Counted from the stretch's first letter, positions 25,449 to 33,811 are shown. The stretch is DNA of 64,000 nt from Flammeovirga sp. OC4 (GCF_000812565.1 NZ_JTAM01000028.1:1-64000), one strand, 5' to 3'. The notes: a model not told the origin generated them from the sequence alone. Program-made: numbers and translations.

Positions 25449-25799
25449 ATGACTAAAGTAGACGTTAATGTTGTACAAGAAAGTGACTTCACTCTAATCG
25501 ATGTGGTTGGAGAGCTCGATGCAAGTTCATCTGTAGATTTAGACACGAAGCTACAAGAAGTGATTGACAGAGGAGATAAGAAGTTATTGATAAATTGTGT
25601 AGGGTTAACTTACATTTCATCTGCTGGAATTGGAGTTTTTACCTCCAGATTAGACGATATTGAAGCGGACCATATTACGATGGTTTTATTTGATGTTGCA
25701 GACAATATTAGAAGTGTATTTGAAATTTTAGGAGTAGATCAATTTTTAAATCTGGCTACCACCAAAGAAGAAGCCATCCAAATTATTAAAGGACAGTGA
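25449..25799 (+). CDS. STAS-domain anti-sigma factor antagonist
   Basis: A 116-residue single-domain protein of the SpoIIAA/RsbV family. GELDASSSVDL at 21-31 starts the fold, and the phosphorylation segment YISSAGIGVF (55-64) offers Ser58 as the likely regulated residue. It overlaps the next gene, an RsbW-like kinase, by one base (TGATG), the usual order of a partner-switching pair. In such pairs the kinase phosphorylates the STAS protein, and a PP2C phosphatase reverses it. A SpoIIE-type phosphatase is found at 39.5-41.7 kb, but a functional link is only possible, not shown. Confidence 0.9.
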   Translation: MTKVDVNVVQESDFTLIDVVGELDASSSVDLDTKLQEVIDRGDKKLLINCVGLTYISSAGIGVFTSRLDDIEADHITMVLFDVADNIRSVFEILGVDQFLNLATTKEEAIQIIKGQ

Positions 25800-26209
25800 T
25801 GTTTAGGAAAAAAGTCAACTGTGAGACCGCTAATCTACATATAATCCGAGAATTTATTCTCTCGGCTTTAGATAGCTACAGTGTACCTGATTCCAAACGA
25901 GATATGATCGTTGTTGCAGTTGATGAGGTGTGTGCAAATAGAATGATTCATTCTAATAGTTGTGACCCTACCAAAGAAATAGAAGTAACTGTTACTACTA
26001 CTATAGATGCCGAAAGCGTAGTTATCGAAATCAAGGATAATGGAGAGGCTTTTGATATTAAAACTTATCAGTCCCCAACTATTAATGATGTGATTAAAGA
26101 GCACCGCAAAGGTGGAATGGGATTGAGACTAGTAAAAAATATTATGGATGCTGTTCAAGTTGTTCAAGTCGGTAAACATCAAGTTTGCAGGCTGGTAAAA
26201 CAAATTTGA
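25799..26209 (+). CDS. Anti-sigma factor / serine kinase, RsbW-like ATP-binding protein
   Basis: A 136-residue GHKL ATPase. The N box is VAVDEVCANRMIHS, the G1 box EIKDNGEAFD and the G2 box GGMGLRLVKNIMD. I start it at ATG 25799, which overlaps the stop of the STAS gene as TGATG; a GTG three bases earlier is also possible. It should bind and phosphorylate the adjacent STAS protein. The target it would otherwise hold could be a sigma factor or an enzyme and is not identified. A terminator at 26226-26256 closes the pair. Confidence 0.88.
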   Translation: MFRKKVNCETANLHIIREFILSALDSYSVPDSKRDMIVVAVDEVCANRMIHSNSCDPTKEIEVTVTTTIDAESVVIEIKDNGEAFDIKTYQSPTINDVIKEHRKGGMGLRLVKNIMDAVQVVQVGKHQVCRLVKQI

Positions 26210-26225
26210 GAGCATTTTTTATTAA

Positions 26226-26256
26226 GGAGAGATACTGAAAAGTGTCTCTTTTTTTT
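26226..26256 (+). terminator. Intrinsic terminator of the STAS/HATPase pair
   Basis: AGAGATAC pairs with GTGTCTCT (one wobble), loop TGAAAA, followed by a run of T residues. Confidence 0.85.
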
Positions 26257-26350
26257 ATTACTATAATACTTACTACGCTGTAAACTAAGTTTTCGTTAAT
26301 TAATATGATTACTTTTTTGGGGGGAAATGATGCTGTATTGTGATTCGCAA

Positions 26351-26371
26351 GGACGTTTTACTAAAACGTCC
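26351..26371. repeat. Short palindrome GGACGTTTTA-C-TAAAACGTCC
   Basis: A 21-base inverted repeat, 10 bp per arm around one base, flanked by TTCGCAA and CTACAG. It is intergenic and has no T run behind it, so it is not a terminator. It looks like an extragenic palindromic repeat; I see no second copy in the window. Confidence 0.55.
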
Positions 26372-26453
26372 CTACAGAACTGCACTTTAAAAGATCATTA
26401 TAAAACACTTTTCTTTTGATCTGTAATTAGACAATCATCTAGCAGTAAATGCC

Positions 26454-26713
26454 CCGGCCTTGAAGGGAAAAGCGTTAAGAATTTCATGGAATGAGCCGTT
26501 AAAAATGATTTTCTTGTTTGAGCTTTAGCGAGTTTAAAATCATTTAGGCGAGTGATATGAAATTTAGCTTTTGACTTCTAAGCCTAGATTTTTTGCTTCG
26601 TTTTTCATCAATGGAAAAATGAAGAAGAAGGAAGTTTGAAAGTAGATCCTATAATTACATGTAGAAAGATTGACTGAAAGTTGACGATAATTTAGTTTAC
26701 AATGTACTTACTT
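26454..26713 (+). repeat. Dispersed intergenic repeat, copy B (260 bp)
   Basis: The second copy of the element at 9666-9933, in the same orientation and again between two plus-strand genes. It starts CCGGCCTTGAAGGG and ends near GTACTTACTT. The hairpin at about 26597-26622 has arms CTTCGTTTTTC / GAAAAATGAAG; copy A has CTTCGTTTTTGT / ACAAAAATGAAG, so the bases next to the loop changed on both sides and still pair. The rest of the 727-bp gap around it holds a palindrome, an A/T-rich stretch and tandem TTCATTCTT units at about 26814-26840, but no ORF. Confidence 0.8.
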
Positions 26714-26936
26714 CATTAATTTTTAATAGGGTATCTTATTGTAGTCATCAAGCCCTGCAAATTGAAGTAGGAAATAATCGTGTAGTGAAACGAGCATTAT
26801 TCTATTCAAACTCTTCATTCTTAATTCTTCATTCTTCATTTTTTTATCTTAAATTTGTCCGGTTACTCCAATAATCACCTCGATTTTCATTGGTGTGGCC
26901 AAAAATTAATATAAGATCTTTTTGAGTCACATGGTA

Positions 26937-28211
26937 ATGAAAGAAATTTTGCTCAGTAAGGTAAGAGTATCAGACCCTTCCTCAACCTATCACAAACAAA
27001 TTGTAAACATCCTTATTAAGGATGGTATCATCAACAAAATTTCCACTGAAAAAATTGATGCTTCCAATGCAGAAGTCATTGAAGGAAATGAGAAATTGTA
27101 CGTTTCATTAGGTTGGTTTGATATGAGAGCAACTCTAAATGAGCCTGGTGAAGAATTCAAAGAAGATATTGCCTCTTTAGGAAAAGCAGCTGCTTTCGGT
27201 GGCTTTACAGATGTAGCTACTTTACCGAATACCACTCCAGTCATCCAATCCAAAGAAAGCATTCATTTCGTAAAGCAAATGAGTACTTTTTCTCCTGTTC
27301 AAATCCATCCTATGGGGGCTTTGACAAAAGATTGTAAAGGAGAAGAGATGAATGAGGTGAAAGATATGCACGATGCCGGAGCTGTAGCTTTTACAGATGG
27401 CGTGAAATCATCTTGGCACCTTGGCGTCATTAAAAGAGCTTTGATGTATATGCAGTTGTTTGATGGTTTGATGATTGAAAAAGCAGATGAGAAAACATTG
27501 AACAATGATGGTCACATGAACGAAGGTATTCCATCTACATTGATGGGAACGAGAGGTATTCCAAATGTGGCAGAATGGTTAGCCATTCAAAAAATTGTTT
27601 CTCTATTGACTTATACAGATGGTAGAGTACACTTTGCTAATATTTCTACACCGGAGTCAGTGGAGATCATCCGCAAGGCAAAAGCAGAAGGGTTGAAAGT
27701 GACTTGTGATATCGCCGCTCACCAAGTAGCATTTACAGATGAAGATTTAGCCTCTTTCGACACCAACTTAAAAGTAAATCCTCCATTCAGATCTCAAAAA
27801 GATGTAGATGCACTTTGGGAAGGAATCAAGGATGGAACTATTGATGCTATTGTCTCTTCACATACACCTCAAGATACGGAGTCAAAACGCTTAGAGTTTG
27901 ATTTAGCGGACTTCGGTATCATCGGTTTAGAAACAGCTTTCGCTTCTATCGTTTCTAATTTACCAACAGAGATTGATGTAGATACGATCATTGAGAAATT
28001 GACTGTAAACCCTCGTCAAATCTTAAAAGTAGAACAAGCACCAATCGCAGAAGGTAGTAAGGCAGTACTTACTATTTTCGATCCTGAAGTTTCTTGGACT
28101 TTTGCTGAAAGTGATATCCAATCAAAATCAAATAATACACCTTTCGTAGGTAAAAAATTAAAAGGTAAAGCTGTAGCGATTGTCAATAAAGGACAATTGG
28201 TAAAGGCTTAG
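26937..28211 (+). CDS. Dihydroorotase-like protein without the metal ligands (pseudo-dihydroorotase)
   Basis: 424 residues with the full length and fold pattern of class I dihydroorotase (pyrimidine synthesis), such as KAAAFGGFTDVATLPNTTP, NEGIPSTLMGTRGIP and DLADFGIIGLETAF. The catalytic residues are changed. The HxHxR of the first strand is R64-A-T66-L-N68; the expected His in the ED segment is replaced (MIEKADEKTL); the next His is N235 (HFANIST); and the Asp of TDHAPH is S308 (VSSHTP). It should not bind the two zinc ions. Homologues in Bacteroidota are usually annotated dihydroorotase, perhaps as partners of aspartate transcarbamoylase. I start at ATG 26937; upstream TTG 26922 and ATG 26931 are alternatives. 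Confidence 0.85.
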   Translation: MKEILLSKVRVSDPSSTYHKQIVNILIKDGIINKISTEKIDASNAEVIEGNEKLYVSLGWFDMRATLNEPGEEFKEDIASLGKAAAFGGFTDVATLPNTTPVIQSKESIHFVKQMSTFSPVQIHPMGALTKDCKGEEMNEVKDMHDAGAVAFTDGVKSSWHLGVIKRALMYMQLFDGLMIEKADEKTLNNDGHMNEGIPSTLMGTRGIPNVAEWLAIQKIVSLLTYTDGRVHFANISTPESVEIIRKAKAEGLKVTCDIAAHQVAFTDEDLASFDTNLKVNPPFRSQKDVDALWEGIKDGTIDAIVSSHTPQDTESKRLEFDLADFGIIGLETAFASIVSNLPTEIDVDTIIEKLTVNPRQILKVEQAPIAEGSKAVLTIFDPEVSWTFAESDIQSKSNNTPFVGKKLKGKAVAIVNKGQLVKA

Positions 28212-28233
28212 ATCTTTTTTATCATAAATGATG

Positions 28234-28281
28234 AACACCATCATAAATATCTTTTTGAGGTATTTGTGATGGTGTTTTTTT
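28234..28281 (+). terminator. Intrinsic terminator of the dihydroorotase-like gene
   Basis: AACACCATCA (28234-28243) pairs perfectly with TGATGGTGTT (28267-28276), the inner part can extend with a few mismatches, and T residues follow. Confidence 0.88.
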
Positions 28282-28285
28282 GTGT

Positions 28286-28306
28286 AAAAAAGAGCATAAC
28301 TCTTTT
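28286..28306 (-). terminator. Intrinsic terminator of the PBP2 operon
   Basis: On the minus strand AAAAGAG-TTATG-CTCTTTT is followed by more T residues, about 60 bp behind the PBP2 stop. Confidence 0.7.
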
Positions 28307-28364
28307 CAAATTATGTTCTATCCTACTATTCTAAATAAGAATAGTCATTATATTTTTTTTCAAT

Positions 28365-30311
28365 CTAGGCTTCAGGCGAAGTAGTTACTTTGATAGAATC
28401 TTGTTTTGCTCTTTTCTTTTGAAGCTCGATTCTTTTTGCTTTCGCTTTTTCTCTTCGCTCTTTAAGAAGGCGTTCTTTTTCCTTTCTATCTTTCTCTCTT
28501 TGAATTAAGTCAACGCTATCCACATATTTTTCAAGGTAGCCTCTTTTTGTTTCCCCGTTGACGTATTTTTCCATCATCAAACTGGCAATGGGTGCAGCCC
28601 ATGTACCACCAAAGCCTGCATTTTCAACATATACAGCAATGGCAATTTTAGGATTATATAAAGGAGCAAAACCCATAAAGATAGAGTGATCTTCACCGTG
28701 AGGGTTTTGAGCCGTACCTGTTTTACCACAAATAACAATTTCTGGGCTATACGCTCTTCTTGCTGTACCAATACGAGGTACTTCAGACATTGCTCTGGCA
28801 ATATGATCAACGTATTCTGGCTTTACGTTTACCTTGTGTTTTTCTTTATATTCTGGTAATGGCCCTTCTCCCCCAATATCCTTGATGATATGAGGAGTAT
28901 AGTAATAGCCTCGGTTTGCGATGATTGCTCCTAAATTGGCGAGTTGGATGGGCATGGCTAGGACTTCACCCTGACCGATACTGATAGAATGAATTGTACT
29001 GATTTTCCAACCACCACCTTTATAGATTCTATCATATAATCTAGAACTAGGAACAAGACCACCTTTTTCATAAGGCATATCTACTCCAAGCTTACGTCCT
29101 AAACCGTATTCCATTACCTCTTCTTTCCATTCATCTAAGGTTTTTCGTAAAAGATCTGAGGTTTCATAGCGTTTACCTTCGTCATTGAGCATTCTACGAA
29201 TTTCCTGATAATACCAAGGGTTACAAGAGTTGATAATCGAGCCTGCTACATTTAAAGGAGATTTATGGTCATGACAACCCACAAGATGTTTGTTACAGCT
29301 AAAATAAGTTGTTAAAGTGTCTACAGCCCTATTTTGCAAACCAATCATAGCCATGACGGTCTTAAACGTAGATCCAGGAGGATAACGGGATTGCATGGCT
29401 CTATTGAAAAGAGGTTTATCTTCACTTCTTGATAATTCACTATAGATTTTAGAAACTCTCTTTCCTTCTCCAGTCAACTCATTTGGGTCATAAGAGGGGG
29501 CTGAAATCATTGCTAAAATTTCACCAGTACTTGGATCAATCGCTACGATAGCACCTTTTTTTCTTCTCATTAACTGTTCACCATAAGCTTGTAAATCAAG
29601 GTCAATAGAAGAAGTTAAAGTCGCTCCAACTCTTGGGATAGTATCAAACTTACCATCCTCGAATTTACCTTTCGTGACCCCTTTTACGTTTTTCATGATG
29701 TAACTTACACCACGTTGACCACGTAACTGTTCTTCGTAATATTTTTCTACACCACTTTTACCGATAAGGTCACCGCTTTGATAATAGTTGGCAGTATCTT
29801 TATCTAAAAATGATTTTGAAACCTCTTTTACATAACCAAGTGCATTGGCTAAGCTTTTATGGGGATAGGAACGAATTGTTCTTGCTTGTACACTGAGACC
29901 TTTATATGCTATAATTCTATCTTGTATTTTCGCATACTCCTTCTCAGTTAGTTGTCTCTTAAAAGTAGAGGGTTTGTACCATGAATATCTTTTGGCTTTA
30001 GTGATATTGTCCCTGAATTCCTCAATGGAATAATCCAACATATCCGCTAATTCTAATGAATCTTCAGGGGCAAGCTTAAAATATTTAGGCACAATCATAA
30101 TATCAAATACAGCTGCATTTGATGCTAATAGCTTTCCATTACGATCGTAAATCATACCTCGTAATGGGTACTCTACCACTCTTTCTACAATATTGGCTTC
30201 CGCTCTTGTTTTGTAGTTTTTACTAAATACTTGAATATTCAATAATACTATCGCATAAGTGATAAATAGTACAGAAAAGCCAATGATGATGTGCCAACGT
30301 CTTACTTCCAT
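28365..30311 (-). CDS. mrdA: Penicillin-binding protein 2 (peptidoglycan DD-transpeptidase)
   Basis: A 648-residue class B PBP that cross-links peptidoglycan during elongation. An N-terminal membrane anchor (7-27) is followed by the dimerisation domain with PLRGMIYDRNGKLLASN. The transpeptidase domain has PPGSTFK (catalytic Ser in SxxK), SCN and CGKTGTAQNP (KTG). The C-terminal tail, about 50 residues, is highly charged (Lys/Glu/Arg) and unusual for the family. Bacteroidota normally have mreB-C-D-PBP2-rodA; here PBP2 is the last gene of a DUF58/VWA operon (gap 18 bp to the VWA gene). Confidence 0.95.
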   Translation of the reverse strand: MEVRRWHIIIGFSVLFITYAIVLLNIQVFSKNYKTRAEANIVERVVEYPLRGMIYDRNGKLLASNAAVFDIMIVPKYFKLAPEDSLELADMLDYSIEEFRDNITKAKRYSWYKPSTFKRQLTEKEYAKIQDRIIAYKGLSVQARTIRSYPHKSLANALGYVKEVSKSFLDKDTANYYQSGDLIGKSGVEKYYEEQLRGQRGVSYIMKNVKGVTKGKFEDGKFDTIPRVGATLTSSIDLDLQAYGEQLMRRKKGAIVAIDPSTGEILAMISAPSYDPNELTGEGKRVSKIYSELSRSEDKPLFNRAMQSRYPPGSTFKTVMAMIGLQNRAVDTLTTYFSCNKHLVGCHDHKSPLNVAGSIINSCNPWYYQEIRRMLNDEGKRYETSDLLRKTLDEWKEEVMEYGLGRKLGVDMPYEKGGLVPSSRLYDRIYKGGGWKISTIHSISIGQGEVLAMPIQLANLGAIIANRGYYYTPHIIKDIGGEGPLPEYKEKHKVNVKPEYVDHIARAMSEVPRIGTARRAYSPEIVICGKTGTAQNPHGEDHSIFMGFAPLYNPKIAIAVYVENAGFGGTWAAPIASLMMEKYVNGETKRGYLEKYVDSVDLIQREKDRKEKERLLKERREKAKAKRIELQKKRAKQDSIKVTTSPEA

Positions 30312-30329
30312 TCTTCCCCTTCGTTCTTC

Positions 30330-31364
30330 TTAATCTTCCAAAGCATTTGTAAGGAATGTACTTTTCAAAGCCATCCATATCAGGAAGAAAGCAATACCCC
30401 AAACTAAATAGATGTAGTAAAAATCTTTCGTGTCCTTATATCTTGTTTCTTTGATCTCCGCTTTTTCGTATTGATCAATTTGATCAAAGATTGCTGTTAA
30501 TGCCTTATTATTTGTAGCTCTAAAATACTTTCCTTTACCAATTTTTGCAATTTCTCTTAGGGCTGTTTCATCTAAATGTTGCTCAATATACCTTGGTCTA
30601 CCAAACATATCAGTTCCGTAAGGTACTCTACCCTCTTTTCCAACACCAATAGCATACACTTTGACACCGTAACCATAAGCCAATTCGGCTGCTGTTTTAG
30701 GATCAATACTACCTGCTGTATTTTCACCATCTGAAAGTAAAATCGCTACTTTCGATTTCGTCTCAGATTCTCTCATGCGGTTGATTGCTACACCCAATGC
30801 TGACCCAATTGCTGTCCCTGGTTCTTTGATCATATCAAAATTAATATCTCTGATCAAATTTTTCAGAAGGCTATAATCTGTAGTCAATGGTGCATAGGAA
30901 ATTGCTTCACCTGAGAAAATAACCAAGCCAATTCTATCTTGAATTCTGCCATCAATAAAACGAGTTGCTACTTTTTTAGCAGCCTCCATCCTATTGGGTA
31001 CAAAATCTTCAATTTTCATAGAATGGGAAATATCCAATATCAACATAATATCAATACCTTCTGTCCATTGTTCCACCTGTTCATTGGTTTTTTGAGGTCT
31101 TGCTAAAGCAATCAACATCAATGCCATTGCAATAGAAAGAATCAAAGGTGGTAAGAAACGTAATAAAGTACTCCAATCAGCTTTTAAATGTCCTTCAGGC
31201 AAAGCGACATCTAGTTTCTGACGTACTCTATAGCGAAATAACCATCTCAATAAAAAGAGGAATGGTATACCTAAAATCCCGTATAAGAAAATAATATTTC
31301 CCCAATCATACCCTTTTAGGACTGCAGGTGTAAACCAATCTAATGATAATATATTTTCGTACAT
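30330..31364 (-). CDS. VWA domain membrane protein, BatA-like
   Basis: 344 residues. Two N-terminal membrane segments (about 25-42 and 70-88) precede a von Willebrand A domain with the metal-ion site D111-I-S-H-S (ILDISHSM), then the Thr/Asp loop LLSDGENTAG, and a last membrane helix near 320-337. This is the architecture of BatA (Bacteroides aerotolerance) proteins. It follows a BatD-like protein and precedes PBP2. Its ligands are not known; MoxR/Bat systems are thought to act as envelope chaperones. Confidence 0.88.
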   Translation of the reverse strand: MYENILSLDWFTPAVLKGYDWGNIIFLYGILGIPFLFLLRWLFRYRVRQKLDVALPEGHLKADWSTLLRFLPPLILSIAMALMLIALARPQKTNEQVEQWTEGIDIMLILDISHSMKIEDFVPNRMEAAKKVATRFIDGRIQDRIGLVIFSGEAISYAPLTTDYSLLKNLIRDINFDMIKEPGTAIGSALGVAINRMRESETKSKVAILLSDGENTAGSIDPKTAAELAYGYGVKVYAIGVGKEGRVPYGTDMFGRPRYIEQHLDETALREIAKIGKGKYFRATNNKALTAIFDQIDQYEKAEIKETRYKDTKDFYYIYLVWGIAFFLIWMALKSTFLTNALED

Positions 31365-31388
31365 GATTGTCTTAGTACTTAATCTTTT

Positions 31389-32297
31389 CTATTTCTTAAA
31401 AACAAATGCTCCTTCAGGCTTAGTCATAGCATATTCTTGCCCTTGCTTTGCCCATTCTTTTAGTCCTTCAAGGATTGCTTTTGCTTCCTCTTCACCTTGT
31501 CCAGCATAGATTACTCTATCCAGTACTTTTAACTGCCCTTCTAACTCCTTAGAATGTAATGCTTGTCCAGCTTCTTTTGAAGTCATTGCTTGAATTGGTA
31601 TTGAGATGACAGATGCCATAAATGACTTCCAAACCGCAATGGACTCTTCTACATTACTGACGGTCATTTCACCATTAAGATAATTACCATAATGCTGTAA
31701 GAAATTATCATAACGTTTTTGGAGCTTTTTCTTTCTGTAATATTCTTTGATTTTACCTCCAAATCCAACTAAAACGACTAATGCGATGACAACTACTACT
31801 CCAATGAATATTAGGAAGTAAGGATAGTTGAATTCCTGCTGTACAGGTATAAAATCAACATTAGCATATAGTTGTGCTGAATCTGGCATTACTTGAATCA
31901 AATCTTTAAAGAAGATGCCATCCAAGTTGGCCATTACTGAATCTTTTTCACCTTGATTGTATACCCAAACTGGCAATCCTAGTTCATACACTGAATCAAT
32001 ATCATAAGTAGATAAAGTATATTCTACACAATCTACACTGATATCGTTGATTGTTCTTGTTGGGAAATAGGTCTTATCTAACAGTTCAAATGGAGCAAAA
32101 TTGAACGTAGAATCAGGAAATAAAACTTCCGCATCTGCGGGATGCTCATAACGAAGAGTATACTTTACCTCTTCACCCAACATAATACTATCCGTATTAA
32201 ATCGACCATAGGGAAGGTTTTCTTCTTCTTGACCTACTACTACATTTGCTGTGAGTATGAATGCTATAAAAAGTATATTAGTTAAAATCTTATTCAT
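31389..32297 (-). CDS. Signal-peptide membrane protein of the Bat operon (DUF4381/BatD-like)
   Basis: 302 residues with a signal peptide (1-22), a periplasmic beta domain of about 140 residues (ADAEVLFPDSTFNFAPFELL), a single membrane helix near 158-180 and a cytoplasmic tail with a Lys-rich patch (YYRKKKLQKRYDNFLQ). This order matches the uncharacterised protein found between DUF58 and BatA genes in Bacteroidota. It lies 24 bp before the VWA gene and 30 bp after DUF58. The function is unknown; the operon position links it to the Bat module. Confidence 0.75.
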   Translation of the reverse strand: MNKILTNILFIAFILTANVVVGQEEENLPYGRFNTDSIMLGEEVKYTLRYEHPADAEVLFPDSTFNFAPFELLDKTYFPTRTINDISVDCVEYTLSTYDIDSVYELGLPVWVYNQGEKDSVMANLDGIFFKDLIQVMPDSAQLYANVDFIPVQQEFNYPYFLIFIGVVVVIALVVLVGFGGKIKEYYRKKKLQKRYDNFLQHYGNYLNGEMTVSNVEESIAVWKSFMASVISIPIQAMTSKEAGQALHSKELEGQLKVLDRVIYAGQGEEEAKAILEGLKEWAKQGQEYAMTKPEGAFVFKK

Positions 32298-32327
32298 TAG
32301 AATACGTATTATCAGTCACTCTAATTT

Positions 32328-33200
32328 TTATTTTTTTGATGCATTTCTGACTTTAAACAAGTTGATCAGTTTTGGTACATAATCTTCTTGTGCATTGACA
32401 AAAAGATAGTTACCTCCATTTCTTCTGATCAGGTCACTTAGAGCTATTCTATTTTTAGCATAAAACTTATCCAAGCGGTCCCTAAATTGTTTGGAAGAGG
32501 TATTGACCCAGATAGTTTTCCCAGCTTCTTTGTCAAAAAGTGGTGCAATACCTATCCTTGGGAAAGTAGTTTCTCTGTCATCACCTACATGAATTACAAT
32601 TAAGTCATGTTTTCTACACAATGCTTTCAAATGTCTTTCATAACCTTCATCTACAAAATCTGAAATGACAATGACGATGGTTTTTCTTTTCAACATGGCC
32701 AATGCTTGTCCTAAAGCTCTGCCAATATTTGTTTTAGGTGATCTTGGCTTTAGTCTAAACAACTCACCAAATAGCTGATAAGCATGTTTCTGACCTTTAT
32801 TAGGCTTCATGTATCTTTCCTTGTCATCAGAGAAACACAACAGTCCTACTGAACTTGCTTCTTTGATGGCTGATAAAGATAATACACCTGTTATTTCTTT
32901 GGAGATATCTATTTTTTTCCTTCCCTGCTTACCAATATCCTGAGAGGCACTTACGTCCACTACAAAGAAAACACTTTGTTCTTTTTCTTCCTTAAATGTT
33001 TTGACAAAAGTTCCATGTCCCTTTGCACTTACATTCCAATCTATATGTCGGATGTCGTCTCCATATTGATACAACCTCACATCATCGAACTCCAAACCTG
33101 ACCCTTTGAATACAGAGTGGTAATCGCCTTGCATGTGCGAGTCGATCGCTTTTCTGATACGAATTTCGTAGCGTCTTAGCTTTTTGAGCAGTTCTTTCAT
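32328..33200 (-). CDS. DUF58 domain protein
   Basis: 290 residues from the ATG at 33200 (MKELLKKLRRYEIRIRK), the usual start of the family. The diagnostic FDDVRLYQYGDDIRHIDW is near 60-77, and a VWA-like fold follows with FFVVDVSASQDIGKQ. An in-frame ATG at 33290 would add 30 residues, but a well-formed promoter for this strand lies inside that extension (33246-33277), so the shorter form is preferred. It opens an operon of four genes ending with PBP2. MoxR, which normally precedes DUF58, is not present here. Confidence 0.9.
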   Translation of the reverse strand: MKELLKKLRRYEIRIRKAIDSHMQGDYHSVFKGSGLEFDDVRLYQYGDDIRHIDWNVSAKGHGTFVKTFKEEKEQSVFFVVDVSASQDIGKQGRKKIDISKEITGVLSLSAIKEASSVGLLCFSDDKERYMKPNKGQKHAYQLFGELFRLKPRSPKTNIGRALGQALAMLKRKTIVIVISDFVDEGYERHLKALCRKHDLIVIHVGDDRETTFPRIGIAPLFDKEAGKTIWVNTSSKQFRDRLDKFYAKNRIALSDLIRRNGGNYLFVNAQEDYVPKLINLFKVRNASKK

Positions 33201-33245
33201 TACAATTCGGTGTTTCTTCTTAACATTTTCTCTTTTCCGAGTTAC

Positions 33246-33277
33246 CAAATTTAGTTCAACCATATTGTTGTGAGCAA
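33246..33277 (-). promoter_or_regulatory. Promoter of the DUF58-BatD-VWA-PBP2 operon
   Basis: On the minus strand TTG (33277-33275), 21 bp, then TAAATTTG (33253-33246). This matches the Bacteroidota -33/-7 boxes. The start site would be near 33239, giving a leader of about 40 nt in front of ATG 33200. Confidence 0.6.
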
Positions 33278-33358
33278 CTTGAAAGCTCATTTAACACTAT
33301 TTAACCACAATTTTGGCTGTGGTAACAAAATATGATTCCTGCATTTAAACACTTTGGG

Positions 33359-33366
33359 TATTTTTG
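33359..33366 (+). promoter_or_regulatory. Candidate -7 box of the DUF4296 lipoprotein gene
   Basis: TATTTTTG followed by CC matches TAnnTTTG and ends only 5 bp before the ATG at 33372, so a transcript would be leaderless or nearly so. No good -33 box was seen at the expected distance. Confidence 0.4.
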
Positions 33367-33371
33367 CCTTT

Positions 33372-33743
33372 ATGAAAAGAATATTTAATGTACTCGCATT
33401 AGGACTTTTACTTGTTAGTTGCGGTCCTGAAAAACCACAAGCTCCGGCGGATTTATTACCAAAGGATAAAATGGTTGAAGTATTAATAGATCTCTATAAA
33501 GCTGAGGCAACTGTGTCAACGCAACATCTTCCTAAAGATCAAGCGATGAATGCCTACCAAAAATTGGAAGCTGGAGTTTACTCTAAAAATAGTGTTGACT
33601 CTACGACTTTCAACAATAGCTATGCTTACTACTTAAAAGAGGATGTGACTGCAGCTGCTGAAATCCAAAAAGAGGTAGTGGAAAAGTTAAAAGCGAAGAA
33701 AGAAGAATTAGCAAAATACTCAGCGGATAAGTCAAAAAAATAA
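33372..33743 (+). CDS. DUF4296 lipoprotein
   Basis: 123 residues from ATG 33372: MKRIFNVLALGLLLVSCGPE is a lipoprotein signal with the lipid-anchored Cys in VSCG. The upstream in-frame TTG at 33354 overlaps a promoter-like TATTTTTG and is not used. The body contains LLPKDKMVEVLIDLYKAEA and ends with Lys-rich helices, matching the DUF4296 family of small Bacteroidota envelope proteins of unknown function. It is divergent from the DUF58 operon. Confidence 0.82.
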   Translation: MKRIFNVLALGLLLVSCGPEKPQAPADLLPKDKMVEVLIDLYKAEATVSTQHLPKDQAMNAYQKLEAGVYSKNSVDSTTFNNSYAYYLKEDVTAAAEIQKEVVEKLKAKKEELAKYSADKSKK

Positions 33744-33811
33744 TTAAAACTGAATCATCTAATGCTCCATTTTCTTAGTGAGAATTAGAGTATTTTGTAA
33801 AACATATACAG

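Noticed and set aside
26811-26842. CRISPR-like direct repeats TTCATTCTT
   Set aside because: The units are too short, abut each other without spacers and no cas gene is present; they are simple tandem repeats.
26922-26936. TTG start for the dihydroorotase-like gene
   Set aside because: The ATG at 26937 gives the usual MKEILLSKVRVSDP start of the family; the TTG adds five residues without homology.
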